From the NCBI GenBank assembly GCA_029747585.1, contig JAPEVF010000492.1, forward strand, positions 1 through 33,987: 33,987 nucleotides of DNA, written 5' to 3'. Position numbers and translations under genes: made by a program. Every line of letters begins with the position of its first letter. Positions within the stretch are counted from its first letter, which is position 1. Below the pieces are notes generated by a model that saw only the letters and a list, made by a program, of their open reading frames with translations, had not been told where the DNA came from and searched no databases. Below are positions 1 through 11,352 of the stretch, in pieces. Origin of the DNA: Pleurotus djamor. Its lineage: Eukaryota > Basidiomycota > Agaricomycetes > Agaricales > Pleurotaceae.

Positions 1-1507
1 CCAGGACATGCTGCACGCGCGCATGAGCGTAGCCAACCTTCCTAATCGCCCTGCTATCCTCCGCAAGGATTTCATTCTGAGCCGCTACCAAATTCTTGAG
101 GCAAGGTTATGGGGCGCTGACACCTTCCTTCTGATCGTCAGCATGCTTAACGAGGCCCTCTTACGAGACCTCTATACCTTTGGCTTGGAACTCGGCATGG
201 AAGCTCTTGTTGAGGTCAATAACGCCAAAGAGATGGAACTGGCTTTGTCTCTTCCTGCGAAAGTCATTGGCGTCAACAATCGCAATCTCCACAGCTTCGA
301 AGTGGATATGGGCACGACCAGCCGGCTTACGGACATGGTTCAGGGCAAGGACGTGATTCTCTGTGCCCTCAGCGGCATCTCAACTCCGGATGATATCAAC
401 AAGTATGCTGCAGAGGGCGTCGGCGCAGTCCTCATCGGAGAAAGCTTGATGAGAGCTAAGGACACCGCTCAGTTTATCCGTCAACTCATGTCCATTCCTG
501 AACCTCCTGCCTCCTCGGAGAAGTGGGGTACCAAGGAGCCTCTCGTCAAGATCTGTGGTATTCAGTCTACCGAAGAAGCCATCGCGTCTGCGGAAGCAGG
601 AGCTGATATGTTGGGTTTGATGTTCGTTAAGTCGTCCAAGAGATGTATCGATCTGGAGAAGGGTCGTGAAATATCATTGGCCATACGTTCATCTCGCACT
701 CCACCGGCGGCCTCAAGTACCTCTGAGGATCAGCCGGTTAACTTGCCTTGGTTCACGGCGAATGCGACGCAGTTGTCGCGACATATCTCTCGCCCTCTCC
801 TCGTCGGTGTCTTCCAAAATGCGTCACTTGAAGAGATTTTGCACGCGGTCTCGTATCTCCAACTCGACATCGTACAGCTACATGGGTCGGAACCGACGGA
901 ATTTGCTACACAAATCCCCGTACCAACTATCCGAGCCTTCCATGTCGGCAAGGATTCTGGATTAGCTGGTATCACACGAGGCGGAGCACATAACTTTATC
1001 TTGCTAGACAGTGTGCGTGATGATGGTAGTGGGGTAAGTGGGGGAACAGGAAAGGTTGTGGACTGGGACCTGGTTAGCCGAGTGGTTCAAACTGGTGAGA
1101 TAGTATTGGATAACGGCGCTTCGTATAACTCTCCACCCGTCACCACCAACGGTGACTCTGCCCCAACGAACGGACATACCGAAGCGCTAGTTCCTTCTGC
1201 GCAATACCCGTTACCGGTCATCCTTGCTGGTGGCCTGACCCCAGAAACAGTCGCTGAGGCCGTCAAGAAAGTTGGCCCTTGGGCTGTAGATGTTAGTGGA
1301 GGTGTCGAAGCAGGCAAAGGGCCCACCAAAGATTTGAGCAAAATTCGCGACTTCATCGCTTCTGCGAAAGGCTGGTCAAAGCCAGAGGCTTCGGAAGAGG
1401 AGGAAAGCGACGAGGATGCGGATGATTTGGAGGAGACACCAACGTCTGTGGAAGCACAGGAACCTGTAGCACAAGTTTCCAAACCTGCTACCGTCGACGT
1501 TGTATAG
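1..1507 (+). CDS. TRP1: Indole-3-glycerol-phosphate synthase / phosphoribosylanthranilate isomerase, 3' part of a fused tryptophan gene
   Basis: This fusion catalyses two consecutive steps of tryptophan synthesis in the cytosol. The frame is open to the left edge, so the start is outside the window; fungal homologues carry a glutamine-amidotransferase domain there. The first ~165 visible residues are the IGPS barrel (LRKDFI, GAD.FLLI, VIGVNNRNL, ALSGIS, GVGAVLIGESL). The PRAI barrel follows, with the catalytic Cys in VKICGI, then GLMFV..SKR, VQLHG, the catalytic Asp in LLDS, GGTGK..DW, LAGGLTPETV and DVSGGVE. A low-complexity insertion rich in N, S, T and P lies between LLDS and LAGG. The C-terminus has an acidic Glu/Asp tail of about 40 residues beyond the barrel. 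No intron is needed in this part. Stop codon at 1505-1507. It converges on the MAP kinase, with a 136-bp gap. Confidence 0.95.
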   Translation, partial: QDMLHARMSVANLPNRPAILRKDFILSRYQILEARLWGADTFLLIVSMLNEALLRDLYTFGLELGMEALVEVNNAKEMELALSLPAKVIGVNNRNLHSFEVDMGTTSRLTDMVQGKDVILCALSGISTPDDINKYAAEGVGAVLIGESLMRAKDTAQFIRQLMSIPEPPASSEKWGTKEPLVKICGIQSTEEAIASAEAGADMLGLMFVKSSKRCIDLEKGREISLAIRSSRTPPAASSTSEDQPVNLPWFTANATQLSRHISRPLLVGVFQNASLEEILHAVSYLQLDIVQLHGSEPTEFATQIPVPTIRAFHVGKDSGLAGITRGGAHNFILLDSVRDDGSGVSGGTGKVVDWDLVSRVVQTGEIVLDNGASYNSPPVTTNGDSAPTNGHTEALVPSAQYPLPVILAGGLTPETVAEAVKKVGPWAVDVSGGVEAGKGPTKDLSKIRDFIASAKGWSKPEASEEEESDEDADDLEETPTSVEAQEPVAQVSKPATVDVV

Positions 1508-1643
1508 TTCGCTTGTCATATTTGAGTATATACCACCTACAAATAATGAAGAAACATGGATTACAGGTAAAAGCAGAGCCAGAGCTAGATAGCGAAACCG
1601 TATATAGTACATCTAGATGTCCATGTTCGTCCGCCGAACACGC

Positions 1644-3478
<1,835 letters not shown>

Positions 3479-3529
3479 TGTCGAAGCTGTGAAAGAGATA
3501 TGGGCGCCCGATGTCAGAGAGAGAACCGT

Positions 3530-3537
3530 TATTTATA
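3530..3537 (-). promoter_or_regulatory. TATA box of the MAP kinase gene
   Basis: TATAAATA on the minus strand, 52 bp upstream of the MAP kinase ATG, a spacing that fits a short 5' leader. Position and match are seen; function is inferred. Confidence 0.5.
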
Positions 3538-3574
3538 CGCTTTCAGGCATGGACTAGGGGAAAGCTGCTAAGGC

Positions 3575-3589
3575 TAGCGCCTGGCGCTA
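3575..3589. repeat. 15-bp palindrome (7+1+7)
   Basis: TAGCGCC-T-GGCGCTA forms a perfect inverted repeat with a one-base centre. It lies about 97 bp upstream of the MAP kinase ATG and 38 bp beyond its TATA box. A dimeric regulator site is possible. Confidence 0.4.
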
Positions 3590-4246
3590 ATCGATTGAGG
3601 CAAACATGACCATACTGACTTCGCCTATGTCGCCGTGGCGGTACTCTTCATTCCCCTCAATGCTATGTCCCCACCCCAGCGCCCTCACACAGGAATTACA
3701 CAGAGCTGCTACCTTTCCTTCTAAACCAGCTCTCTCATAATTGAAACTCACATTTAACTACGTCACAAACATGCCCTTTGGTGCTCGTGCGCTTGCGTTG
3801 GCCTTGGAATGGCACATTATATACGGCTACTCCAGGTTATGGCTATGTGTGCCCCCGAGAAGGTTGAAGGAATTGAGACAACTACCAGGTTTAAGTACAG
3901 GGGCCCCCTGTTATCGACTTGGTCTTGGGTTTCCTTGGCAATCCGTACTTGGCGGTAACCCGACCAGAACCTCGTCCGCGATGGCCCCTAGTCAGCTGAA
4001 TACTTACTTGAATCGTCAATCTCATCATCGTCCTTGCTCGCTTCAGGTTGTGCTCACTTTAAGACTGATCTTCCCAGTGCTCAACGCATCAAAGCCATAT
4101 TTTCTCCGTGGGCGCTGACGGATGATACAGTTTCCGAGGCGCTGCTTTAGTATGTGCGTGTCCGTCCCTGCCCTTCTCAATGGGCGCTGTATCACGCGAA
4201 CCCCGCAACCCAGTCCTGCCTTCTGCACGTTTTCTTCTTGTTTTTG

Positions 4247-4253
4247 TATAAAA
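4247..4253 (+). promoter_or_regulatory. TATA box of the membrane-protein gene
   Basis: TATAAAA lies 64 bp upstream of the ATG at 4317. It supports choosing that start for the membrane-protein gene. Match seen; function inferred. Confidence 0.45.
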
Positions 4254-4316
4254 TCCGATGTCGCTTCCCGCGCGTTGGCACCCGTCATCATCACCATCTT
4301 CTTCCTCCCCTCCCCC

Positions 4317-5303
4317 ATGGTGGCCAAATTCCTTTGCTGCCTACCACTGAGGCTGGGGGTCTTCGTTGTGGCCATCTTCCAGTGCATTGTCAACGCGCTC
4401 GCAGCAACGGTGTTTTGGATAGTCCTCCGCATAGTCCTCACAAGTAAGGCGGTCTCTCTCCTTTATGATGATACCCTCACACCTTGTCAAACCAGCCAAG
4501 ATACACTCCGGACCAACCGCGTCATACATAATTTACGCGTTGACATTCACATTCGCTTGTTTAATGTCGATAATAGGGTAACGTCATGATTCCTTCCGGC
4601 GTTCACATGCTTGAAGTTGACGCAACGAAATTTCAGCTTGATAGGTCTTATTCGCAAGAACATGGCTCTCATCAAAGTATTACTCCGAATCGTGCTATAC
4701 ATGGCTGTGTTCTGGCTGTGGTTCTCGATGATCAGCTTCGTATCCCTAATGACGAGCACCTCTGCGTCCAACTTTGATGACTGTATTGGTGGGGAGACCG
4801 AGCCTAGCCAATTACTTGTGCAGACTTGCACGGCATATGTCCATGCCTTCCGGGACCCCAAGGTCATCACCATGTTCATCCTATTAATTGTGGTGCTTCC
4901 TATTGTGGCCCAGCTCTGTAAGTCCTTTCTCCACTCCGAATGATATGGAGTCACTCACAAGCGTGGTTTAGATGGATATTATATTGTTCGCGCTTACTAC
5001 AAGAAACTACGCTGGGCAGAATCTCTCAACGAAGACCTCGAAATGGATTCAAAAAACCAAGCTTGGACGATCGACGGGCCAAACATCGAACCTCCGGACT
5101 GGAAGACGTTATCACGCACGACCAGTCAAGTCGACCTCACGTTGCCAACGCCAAGTTCCCAACAGGTGGACGCCGAGTTGGTTCCATTGACCACTAGCAT
5201 TGGGAGTAGTCATGCAAGTCCCACACCTGTCGAAGCCGGTTCTGAGAAACGATCGTCGAAGGGAAAGGGCAAGGCGACCACCATGGACGATGTTATCATT
5301 TAA
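4317..5303 (+). CDS. Multi-pass membrane protein of unknown function, 3 exons
   Basis: I do not recognise a characterised family. Model: exons 4317-4443, 4645-4917 and 4972-5303 give 243 aa in one frame. Hydrophobic segments are visible at about residues 10-38, 54-78 and 116-133. Between the second and third lies a short loop with two cysteines (89, 104) that could pair. The N-terminus reads CCLPLRLGVFV. The tail from residue 134 is hydrophilic: YYKKLRW, then a Pro/Ser/Thr-rich stretch ending in GKGKATTMDD, so it is probably cytosolic. The second intron (54 nt) is typical. The first (201 nt) is unusually long here and its acceptor was chosen by frame, so exon 1 or a missed small exon remains uncertain. 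The ATG has a good context and an upstream TATA box. Confidence 0.6.
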
Positions 5304-5456
5304 AACTTTACGACCACATACCCTTACGCGCACGACCAACCTACTGTATCAAACAATAAATTATTATCATTCGCAATCCGTTTTCACATTGTAGAGGAGG
5401 GTACGTGCATCCTCGCGATAGCTGAGGCAGCGAGACTGGGTGAACTTGTTACATAC

Positions 5457-6774
5457 TTACTCCATGCTACCAACCTGCTGCTTTGCAACCCCAGCTCTAG
5501 TGAGGCCCTTGGCTTTTAACTCGGCTTGATTTTTCTCCACTTCTTCCTGAACACGCTCGATGGATTTGAAGTATTTGACGGTCTTGACGTGGAGTTCTGG
5601 AACCGATGTTCAATTAGGCCTCTGGAAGGGTACGGAGAAAGCTATGCGTACCTGCTGTGGCATCTTCATCGATGACGATGAGGGCCCAAGGATGTAGCTG
5701 CAGGGCAGACAAAGTCCACTGAATGAGAAGGTGTGAGTTCATGGGAGGCAAGTCGTCACTATCTAATGAAACTGACGAGATGATTGACCCCTTCCTCTGG
5801 AGTGTATACTTCAGCATCGCATTAGTGAACTCTGGATCAAAAGACGTACCAATCGCCTTGCTAAGAGCGAGACTCTTCCTCAAACCAGTGACAACAACCA
5901 CAACCTCTCGAGCGTCAAGGACCGTGGCGACACCAACGGTTAGGGCCATTCTAGGCACGGCAGAGACGTCATTATTGAAGAACCGCGCATTGGCGAGGAT
6001 CGTGTCGTAAGCAAGGGTTTTTATACGCGTACGCGAAGCGAGGGAAGATCCTAGCGCGCGTTCAAAAAGCTGTCAGTGAGTGCACCCCGACGGGATGAAC
6101 GGAATGGGGTGGATAGCGCACCTGGTTCGTTGAACGCGATGTGGCCATCCTCTCCGATACCGCCGAGGAATAGCTCGATCCCACCGTAGGATTTAATGCG
6201 CTCTTCGTAGGCATTACATTCTCCTATTAGATCCACGGCATTGCCGTTAAGGATGTTGACTTGTGAAGGCGGGATGTCAACTACGAAGGATATGAGTTGA
6301 GAGGGAGGTAGCTCAAGATATTTGGCCACAAACCATGTGAGAAGAACTCGCGAAACATGAACGTATGGTACGACTCGGGGTGATCGCGAGGCAATCCGAC
6401 ATACTCGTCCATGTTAAAAGTGACAACATGCTTGAATCTGTTGGGTATTCCAGATCCATAGACGAAGGCAAGGATGTGGAGGCGTACGAAAGCTTTCCTT
6501 CCTTGTGGAGTTTGATGAGGACCTTGTAAGTTGGGATGGGGGNACGATCCCGTTGGTAAACCTAGGACGAACGGCTTATCGGCGGTAGGTGCAAAGTCAT
6601 TGATCCTATTCGCGCACGTTAGCCAAGGTTTGGTTATCAGGACGCTGTACCAATTACCTCTTCGCGATGTAATGGCCGATATATTCCCCAACGGTAGCAG
6701 GGTCTTCTCGGATAATCAAGCCTGTATAACTCGTTGAGCTACGTCCAAGGTTGCCCCAGGGCAGACTTACGCAT
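5457..6774 (-). CDS. Glucosamine-6-phosphate deaminase/isomerase (NagB family), 9 exons
   Basis: Converts glucosamine-6-phosphate to fructose-6-phosphate and ammonia, the last step of amino-sugar (chitin-derived) catabolism, in the cytosol. Exons: 6774-6771, 6721-6658, 6605-6488, 6437-6334, 6280-6122, 6050-5850, 5796-5777, 5718-5652, 5596-5457. After discounting the N at 6543 the length is 291 aa. Seen: N-terminus MRLIIRED, the phosphate-loop-like [17 protein letters not shown] with the general-base Asp, [15 protein letters not shown] with the catalytic Asp/His/Glu set, and [16 protein letters not shown]. The first exon is only ATGC and exon 7 only 20 nt; both are forced by family conservation (RLIIRED; EEGVNHL). 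The frame breaks by one base at the N beside a G5 run, and removing that base restores it. The C-terminus beyond the fold is a charged helix. Confidence 0.92.
6543..6543. other. Ambiguous base N that adds one base to the NagB frame
   Basis: The N follows a run of five G (6538-6542). With it, the NagB exon leaves frame directly after LPTGS. Without it, the frame continues into the expected [20 protein letters not shown] segment and all nine exons sum to 876 nt. It is most simply an unresolved homopolymer length. Confidence 0.8.
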
Positions 6775-7119
6775 TTTCTATAGCTACAGCGAGGTAGAAG
6801 AGGGGGTTCGGTGGTAACGAAGACAACCAGTGTATTTTATTTTAAATCCGCCAGCACATAGAGCTTGGATTGGCCTACAAAGACGGACCAGCACCAGGAA
6901 GGGTCAGTCTCGCTCCGGCTTTCCCGAGTCACTGAACAAGACATCACCTAGCGACAATAATAGGCGAGTCATTAGCATGTGGACTGCACGCTTAATTTAT
7001 GCCCGACTCTGCATCAGAGCTTCCTTGGTTTGGAATGCGCGCGTTCGTCAGTGTCATTGGACGGAGAAGCCAGAGGCCGTATGGTTCACTGTTAGGCGCT
7101 TGTGTGAACTTGCCTTCTT
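6775..7119. other. Intergenic region, divergent promoters
   Basis: This 345-bp stretch lies between the start codons of NagB (minus) and the PC-esterase-like gene (plus). No clear TATA box, RNA gene or repeat was seen; it presumably holds both promoters. Confidence 0.4.
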
Positions 7120-8597
7120 ATGCGCTTTCACACAAGGATTGCGATTGCTCTCGCTGCCATTCTCCTGCTGGTGTCGGTCTGGATCTTTTGGCGTTGTTCC
7201 GACTTTGAGGAGCTCTCGTGGAAAAGAAGAAATTCCAATGCTATCCGGGAAAGTCTGTCGGAGGCTCTTTCGAATCTCCTGAAACGCGATGAACTACGAT
7301 CTAGCGATGCCATTACGGCCAGGCGCATCAAGGACGTTCAGGCCAGTATCGCATGCGCCATACAACACGGTCGCTGGGTCCGGGACTCAAAACTTTCTTT
7401 CCAAAGGGCGCGATTCATCCAAATAGGCTCTTGTGCCCCGTCTCGCTTTTCAAGGAACAATTCCATCTTCGACTTGGACCCCGTTCATGCGATGGAAAGT
7501 ATGTGCGACCTCCTACGTGGAAAAATTGCTTCAGTCATCGGCTCTATAAACTCCTACTATCTACATCAACTCTGGTTGCATGCCCTTACAGCTCACGACC
7601 AATACAACCACCAGTGCGAGGGTGCAGAACTTTGTAGTTGGCACCGTATGTGCCTGGCCTCATTCACCGGTGACGCTTCGTATGTTGGAAAACCCGCCCC
7701 CAGCTTAGAAAACCTTGATCAATCCGATACCGCTCTCCTTCGTTTCGTCCTCACAGACTCCTTGTATGCGTCGCCAGACCCAGCCCATCCTACGTATCGG
7801 ACTCCAGTGTTGGATCCGTACACTGGTATCAGATCCAGAGCAAACTACTGGTTCAAACGCGCTCGATTTTCCCAAGTTGTCATCCTCAATCGTGCCCCAG
7901 TCCCTGCTCCTACTTGGTCATACGACGGCACCCCTCAAGGGAACTGGTCCTTCATTTCAGGATACACTCCAGCTACTGATCTTGGGCCCGCTAAACCGAA
8001 AGTCCTTGATCGACAGTCCCATGGGCTCATCCTCGACGCCGCTCTGAATGTCACTATATCGACCTTCCTTCCTTCTGTGCTTCCTGCCTTGCGGCGAATA
8101 CGGCGGCAGAATATATCTCGTTCAAGCATCATGATTTGGCATGGAAATTGGTTCGTCAACCCATCGTGCGACAAGCATGGTCAACACCGAGGGCTGCGAT
8201 CGAAGAATGTCGAGGACCTTGCACTGTACGCCATCGAGGATCCTTGGGTGCTTTACTACAATGCACAAGGTGTGTGCTTACCTTCCCTTTGCACTGGTAG
8301 GGCTGGTCTCATACTCTGTCGCTAGTCTACATCCAAGATATCGTTCTTGCAGAACTCCTCCCGATCTTCAACATCACATACCTTCCCATGTCCATTCCTC
8401 TTGATAGCCGGGCGACAGGTCATTCTGGGGCGTACGGCGCGTGCTTGACGTACCCCCTCGGGTCCGTGGGTGCGGATGCAATTGCATCCACATTCTTTGG
8501 AGGTTTACAGCACATCTTAAGATCAACAACCCCCGACGACACCACAGGACTAGGAATACATGATGCAGTGGAGTCATCTCCGAAATTTGTTCCATAA
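7120..8597 (+). CDS. Divergent PC-esterase/TBL-like type II membrane protein, catalytic motifs missing
   Basis: Exons 7120-8269 and 8326-8597 (56-nt intron) encode 473 aa. A single hydrophobic anchor at about residues 5-25 follows a short basic N-terminus, so the bulk should face the secretory lumen. The layout resembles fungal relatives of plant trichome-birefringence-like acetyltransferases (PC-esterase fold): GRWV at 84-87, a Cys-flanked LLRGK segment before the place of the GDS box, the CEGAELCSWHRMC cluster, IWHGNW, and a C-terminal LPLDSR.TGHS-type block. In the GDS position the sequence reads GSIN (141-144). In the usual DxxH position it reads ACLTY (422-426). Both catalytic motifs therefore appear lost, while the rest of the frame is intact. 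The family call rests on remembered layout rather than a search. An alternative is an unrelated lumenal protein. Confidence 0.6.
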
Positions 8598-8659
8598 TGT
8601 GTATCGATAAAGTAGAAAATGCTTGTGTCGTGGCCCGGTTGTTGAGCGCGGTACCTAGA

Positions 8660-9307
8660 TCATTTCCTACGTTTCTTGCCTTTGGCTTTGTTCCCGTCTG
8701 ACCTCGACGCATCACTCTGCTCATCCTTGGGCTGTGGAAACCCTCCATGAACGAGAGCTTCCTTTGCAACCTCGTTGATCCTCTTCCACCGATCATTCCC
8801 AAGTTTAACACCACCGTACCAGCGCGAGACAACCAATATAACATCAGAGCTTCGCGTGTCTTCCAACAACCGACTCAGACGATCCCCACTACCGCCCTCA
8901 CCACCGTCTTTCTGACCAGTCAGAACTGACGTGGCAGTTTTAAGCGGAGGAGGTTGACTTAGGCTTCTTCTTGGGTTTGTATTTCGCGTTGAGTAGGGAG
9001 GTGTAGGTGGCCATGGATCGTTGGACTGTAGGGTTTCCCTGGAGGTGCGATACGCGTACATGCAATGCGTGGCGCGTTTTAACTGAGACTTCGACGTGAG
9101 GTGATCGAGGAAGCGTGGAACAGAATCAACGGAAGGTAGATGAGATGCGTGAGCCATAAAGACGGATTTACGGTCTGTTATGCGTTCCGAGGCGAAGATC
9201 GGGTGAGGCCAACCAGTTTCATTGGACTCTAGGTCTTTCGAGTCAGTTCACGTTTATGTGTCTGTCGCCCAACTCACACCGGCTTGTGAAGATACCGCAC
9301 TGTACAT
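8660..9307 (-). CDS. IMPACT/YIH1-type protein (UPF0029 domain)
   Basis: Exons 9307-9280 and 9228-8660 (51-nt intron) give 198 aa. The IMPACT N-terminal domain is seen in order: FASERITDRKSVFMAHA, the core motif ATHCMYAYR, GSGDRLSRLLE, then SDVILVVSRWYGGVKLGNDRWKRI. A proline-rich linker of about 45 residues splits ATHCMYAYR from the second half. The C-terminus is a lysine-rich tail (KAKGKKRRK). Unlike yeast Yih1 and mammalian IMPACT, which have an RWD domain and act on Gcn1/Gcn2, this protein starts directly with the UPF0029 domain. A Gcn2-regulatory role is therefore uncertain. The start was chosen because MYSAVSSQAE joins in frame to the conserved block. It converges on the PC-esterase-like gene, with a 62-bp gap. 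Confidence 0.85.
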
Positions 9308-9487
9308 CCGTTGGGCTTGGGAGAATCGTGCAAAAGCCGTCCTTGGAGTCGGCCTGACGAGCATGAACGAAGTAAAGGGTATAGATGTATTAAGCGCCGA
9401 CGCTCTGGAGTGTGTATCATACAGACTAGGTATAAAGTATGTATCTGACTCGCATAAAGACTAACCTCCTCCATCAGAGTCGACAGA

Positions 9488-11049
9488 TCAAAGCTCAGTC
9501 TCCCCAACGTCCACGGTAACTGGGCGGATGCCGTTGATGGGAGCCTTCTTGCCCAAAGTTTGACAATATTGGCGCAAAGCTCCGAGAACTTCTGGGATAA
9601 CGTCCTTGTGGACGTTCTTACCCCAAAGGATGTCCAGATGTTCGTAACTTGCTAGTGGCCGCGCAACGGTGTGTTTGGGAAGCTGCTTCGTCATCACGTT
9701 GATGTCAACGAGGGAGTCCGAATCTCCGTACAAAAGGACGATGGGAGTGACGATGTTCTTAGTGGGGAATCGTGCGGGTCGATACGAGCTGACCGAGGTA
9801 CGAGTCATCATCGCAACATCGTCATCATACATTTGGAAAGCCCCGTTCCGCATGATCTGGAACCAATGGACGACAGACTTGACGGATGCAAAACTGTAAA
9901 GATGAGCATATGCAGCGATCTTCTGAGGTGTGGAGATGTTTTGACTGCGCCATTCAAATAGCCAGCCGAGGGAGACGTCAATTACGGAAGCGAATATGGG
10001 TGGGTAGAGGATGGATTGCCACATTCCGGCGGATGACATGATGGCTTTTCGACCAAAAAAGAGGAACATCAATGTCGGACTGTGGCGAAGGTTAAGGGAG
10101 ACCGATGAAGACGCGGGACGTGCAAACTTACGAAGCTTTCATTAAAGAGTCGACGATGGGTGCCGCTAGTCCGGGTGGAGCCATGGCAGGGGCCAATGCG
10201 ATGAAGACGTTGACTTTCTCGTTCAGTTGTGGATGAATACTGAGAGCAGCGAAAGCTTGTGCGGTGCCTTGGCTGAAGCCAATGTAGCTCAATTTCGGAG
10301 ATTTGGTTACGTCAAGGATATAGCTGATCGAGTCGGGAATGTCGTGCCATGCGAAGTCATCGATTGAGAAGTCCTGATACACGATGCATGATTAGTGGTT
10401 GAAGGAGAGGATATCGTAAGCATGAGGTAGCCTACCCAGAACTTGGACGAGTCAGGACCATGGTGGATGGATTTCTTGGAATATTTGTTGCCGCTAACTA
10501 GGTATCAGTGATTTTTGCTGCAAGGGAGCTTCGTGGGGCATACCGGTTATTTCCAAGCCACACATCATAGCCTTGTTCGACAAGGACGAACGGTAAGGAT
10601 CGTTCCGCTTCCGTTAGACAAATCCAAACTTCAGAGTTCATCAACAGCCCATGATGGAGATACACCACAGGTTTGCCTGTGCTTGTTCCGGGATTCGTCT
10701 TGTGCTCGCCTTTCATCGATGGGAGCCTATGAAGCCCAAGCAGATATCCGTCCTTTGTGAGAACGACGTGCTCTTCATGCTCGTAACCGAAGATCTCGCA
10801 GAGGTCGCTAAAGTCCTTTGCTTTGAGAATGCGATCGGCAAGTTTCTTTTCTTCTGATTTAGGCTTCGGACCACCGCTCAGTTTATGAAATAATGAGCGG
10901 GATTTCTCATAGAACCAGTTTATGACAGGTTTTGGCAGAGAAAAGGTGATTAAACGGATGACCAGTTCAAATGCGATGAAGAAGAAGCTGAGGACCAGGG
11001 CGATGTATTCATGAGAGCGGAGACGCCCAATAAATGGAATTCGAGGCAT
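9488..11049 (-). CDS. Steryl ester hydrolase / acid-lipase family (TGL1/YEH type), 4 exons
   Basis: By family it hydrolyses steryl or acyl esters at lipid droplets or another membrane. Exons 11049-10544, 10493-10436, 10373-10132 and 10079-9488 give 465 aa. A hydrophobic segment near residues 13-36 (YIALVLSFFFIAFELVIRLI) anchors the N-terminus, as in yeast Tgl1/Yeh1. Seen: the AB-hydrolase lipase entry (CEIFGYEHEEHVVLTKDGYLL), the oxyanion segment YLHHGLL, VWLGNNRGNKYS, FWDFSIDDFAWHDIPDSI, the nucleophile elbow GFSQG (Ser222), Asp in YGDSDSLVD (388-390), and His416 in YEHLDILWG. The triad is complete. The start is the first in-frame ATG; the frame stays open upstream but only from a GTG. It is divergent from the epoxide hydrolase. 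Confidence 0.92.
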
Positions 11050-11100
11050 TGGTATCTGTGTGAGTTGTGGGGGAGGATTTGGGGTGAAATGGCGGGTGGT

Positions 11101-11114
11101 CAGTGAGCTCACTG
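11101..11114. repeat. Perfect 14-bp palindrome upstream of the steryl esterase
   Basis: CAGTGAGCTCACTG reads the same on both strands. It lies 52 bp upstream of the esterase ATG and about 240 bp upstream of the epoxide hydrolase ATG. It could be a binding site for a dimeric regulator or chance. Confidence 0.35.
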
Positions 11115-11352
11115 GGCTTGTGTTTTATGATCCCATGGACTTGGAGTTTGGAGACACAAACGGAGACTTGGCCTAAAGTGGAAGACGGTAGAGCGTGTGA
11201 ACGGTCTGCAGGGGTGGGATACTACCCATGGGCAGGGGCCTTCGGCTCAGTTATCCGCCGCTTCTTATAAGACGTAGAAGTGATGCAGCATTGATGGATT
11301 CCGGCAATTCAGATCGTCTCTACCCTCTTGAACCGCTACCACGACCACCACG

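Larger units (their letters stand above)
3479..4316. other. Intergenic region between divergent MAP kinase and membrane-protein genes
   Basis: This 838-bp stretch separates two divergent genes. It holds a TATA box at each end (3530-3537 minus, 4247-4253 plus) and a 15-bp palindrome at 3575-3589. Open frames on both strands (for example 3741-4118 plus) show no recognisable motif or consistent splice model. I see no gene here. Confidence 0.5.

Noticed and set aside
3890..4110. Possible minus-strand exon with an RGRGSGR AT-hook-like stretch and a GTAAGT donor
   Set aside because: No frame joins it to a start or to further exons; the candidate introns are too short or lead to stops.
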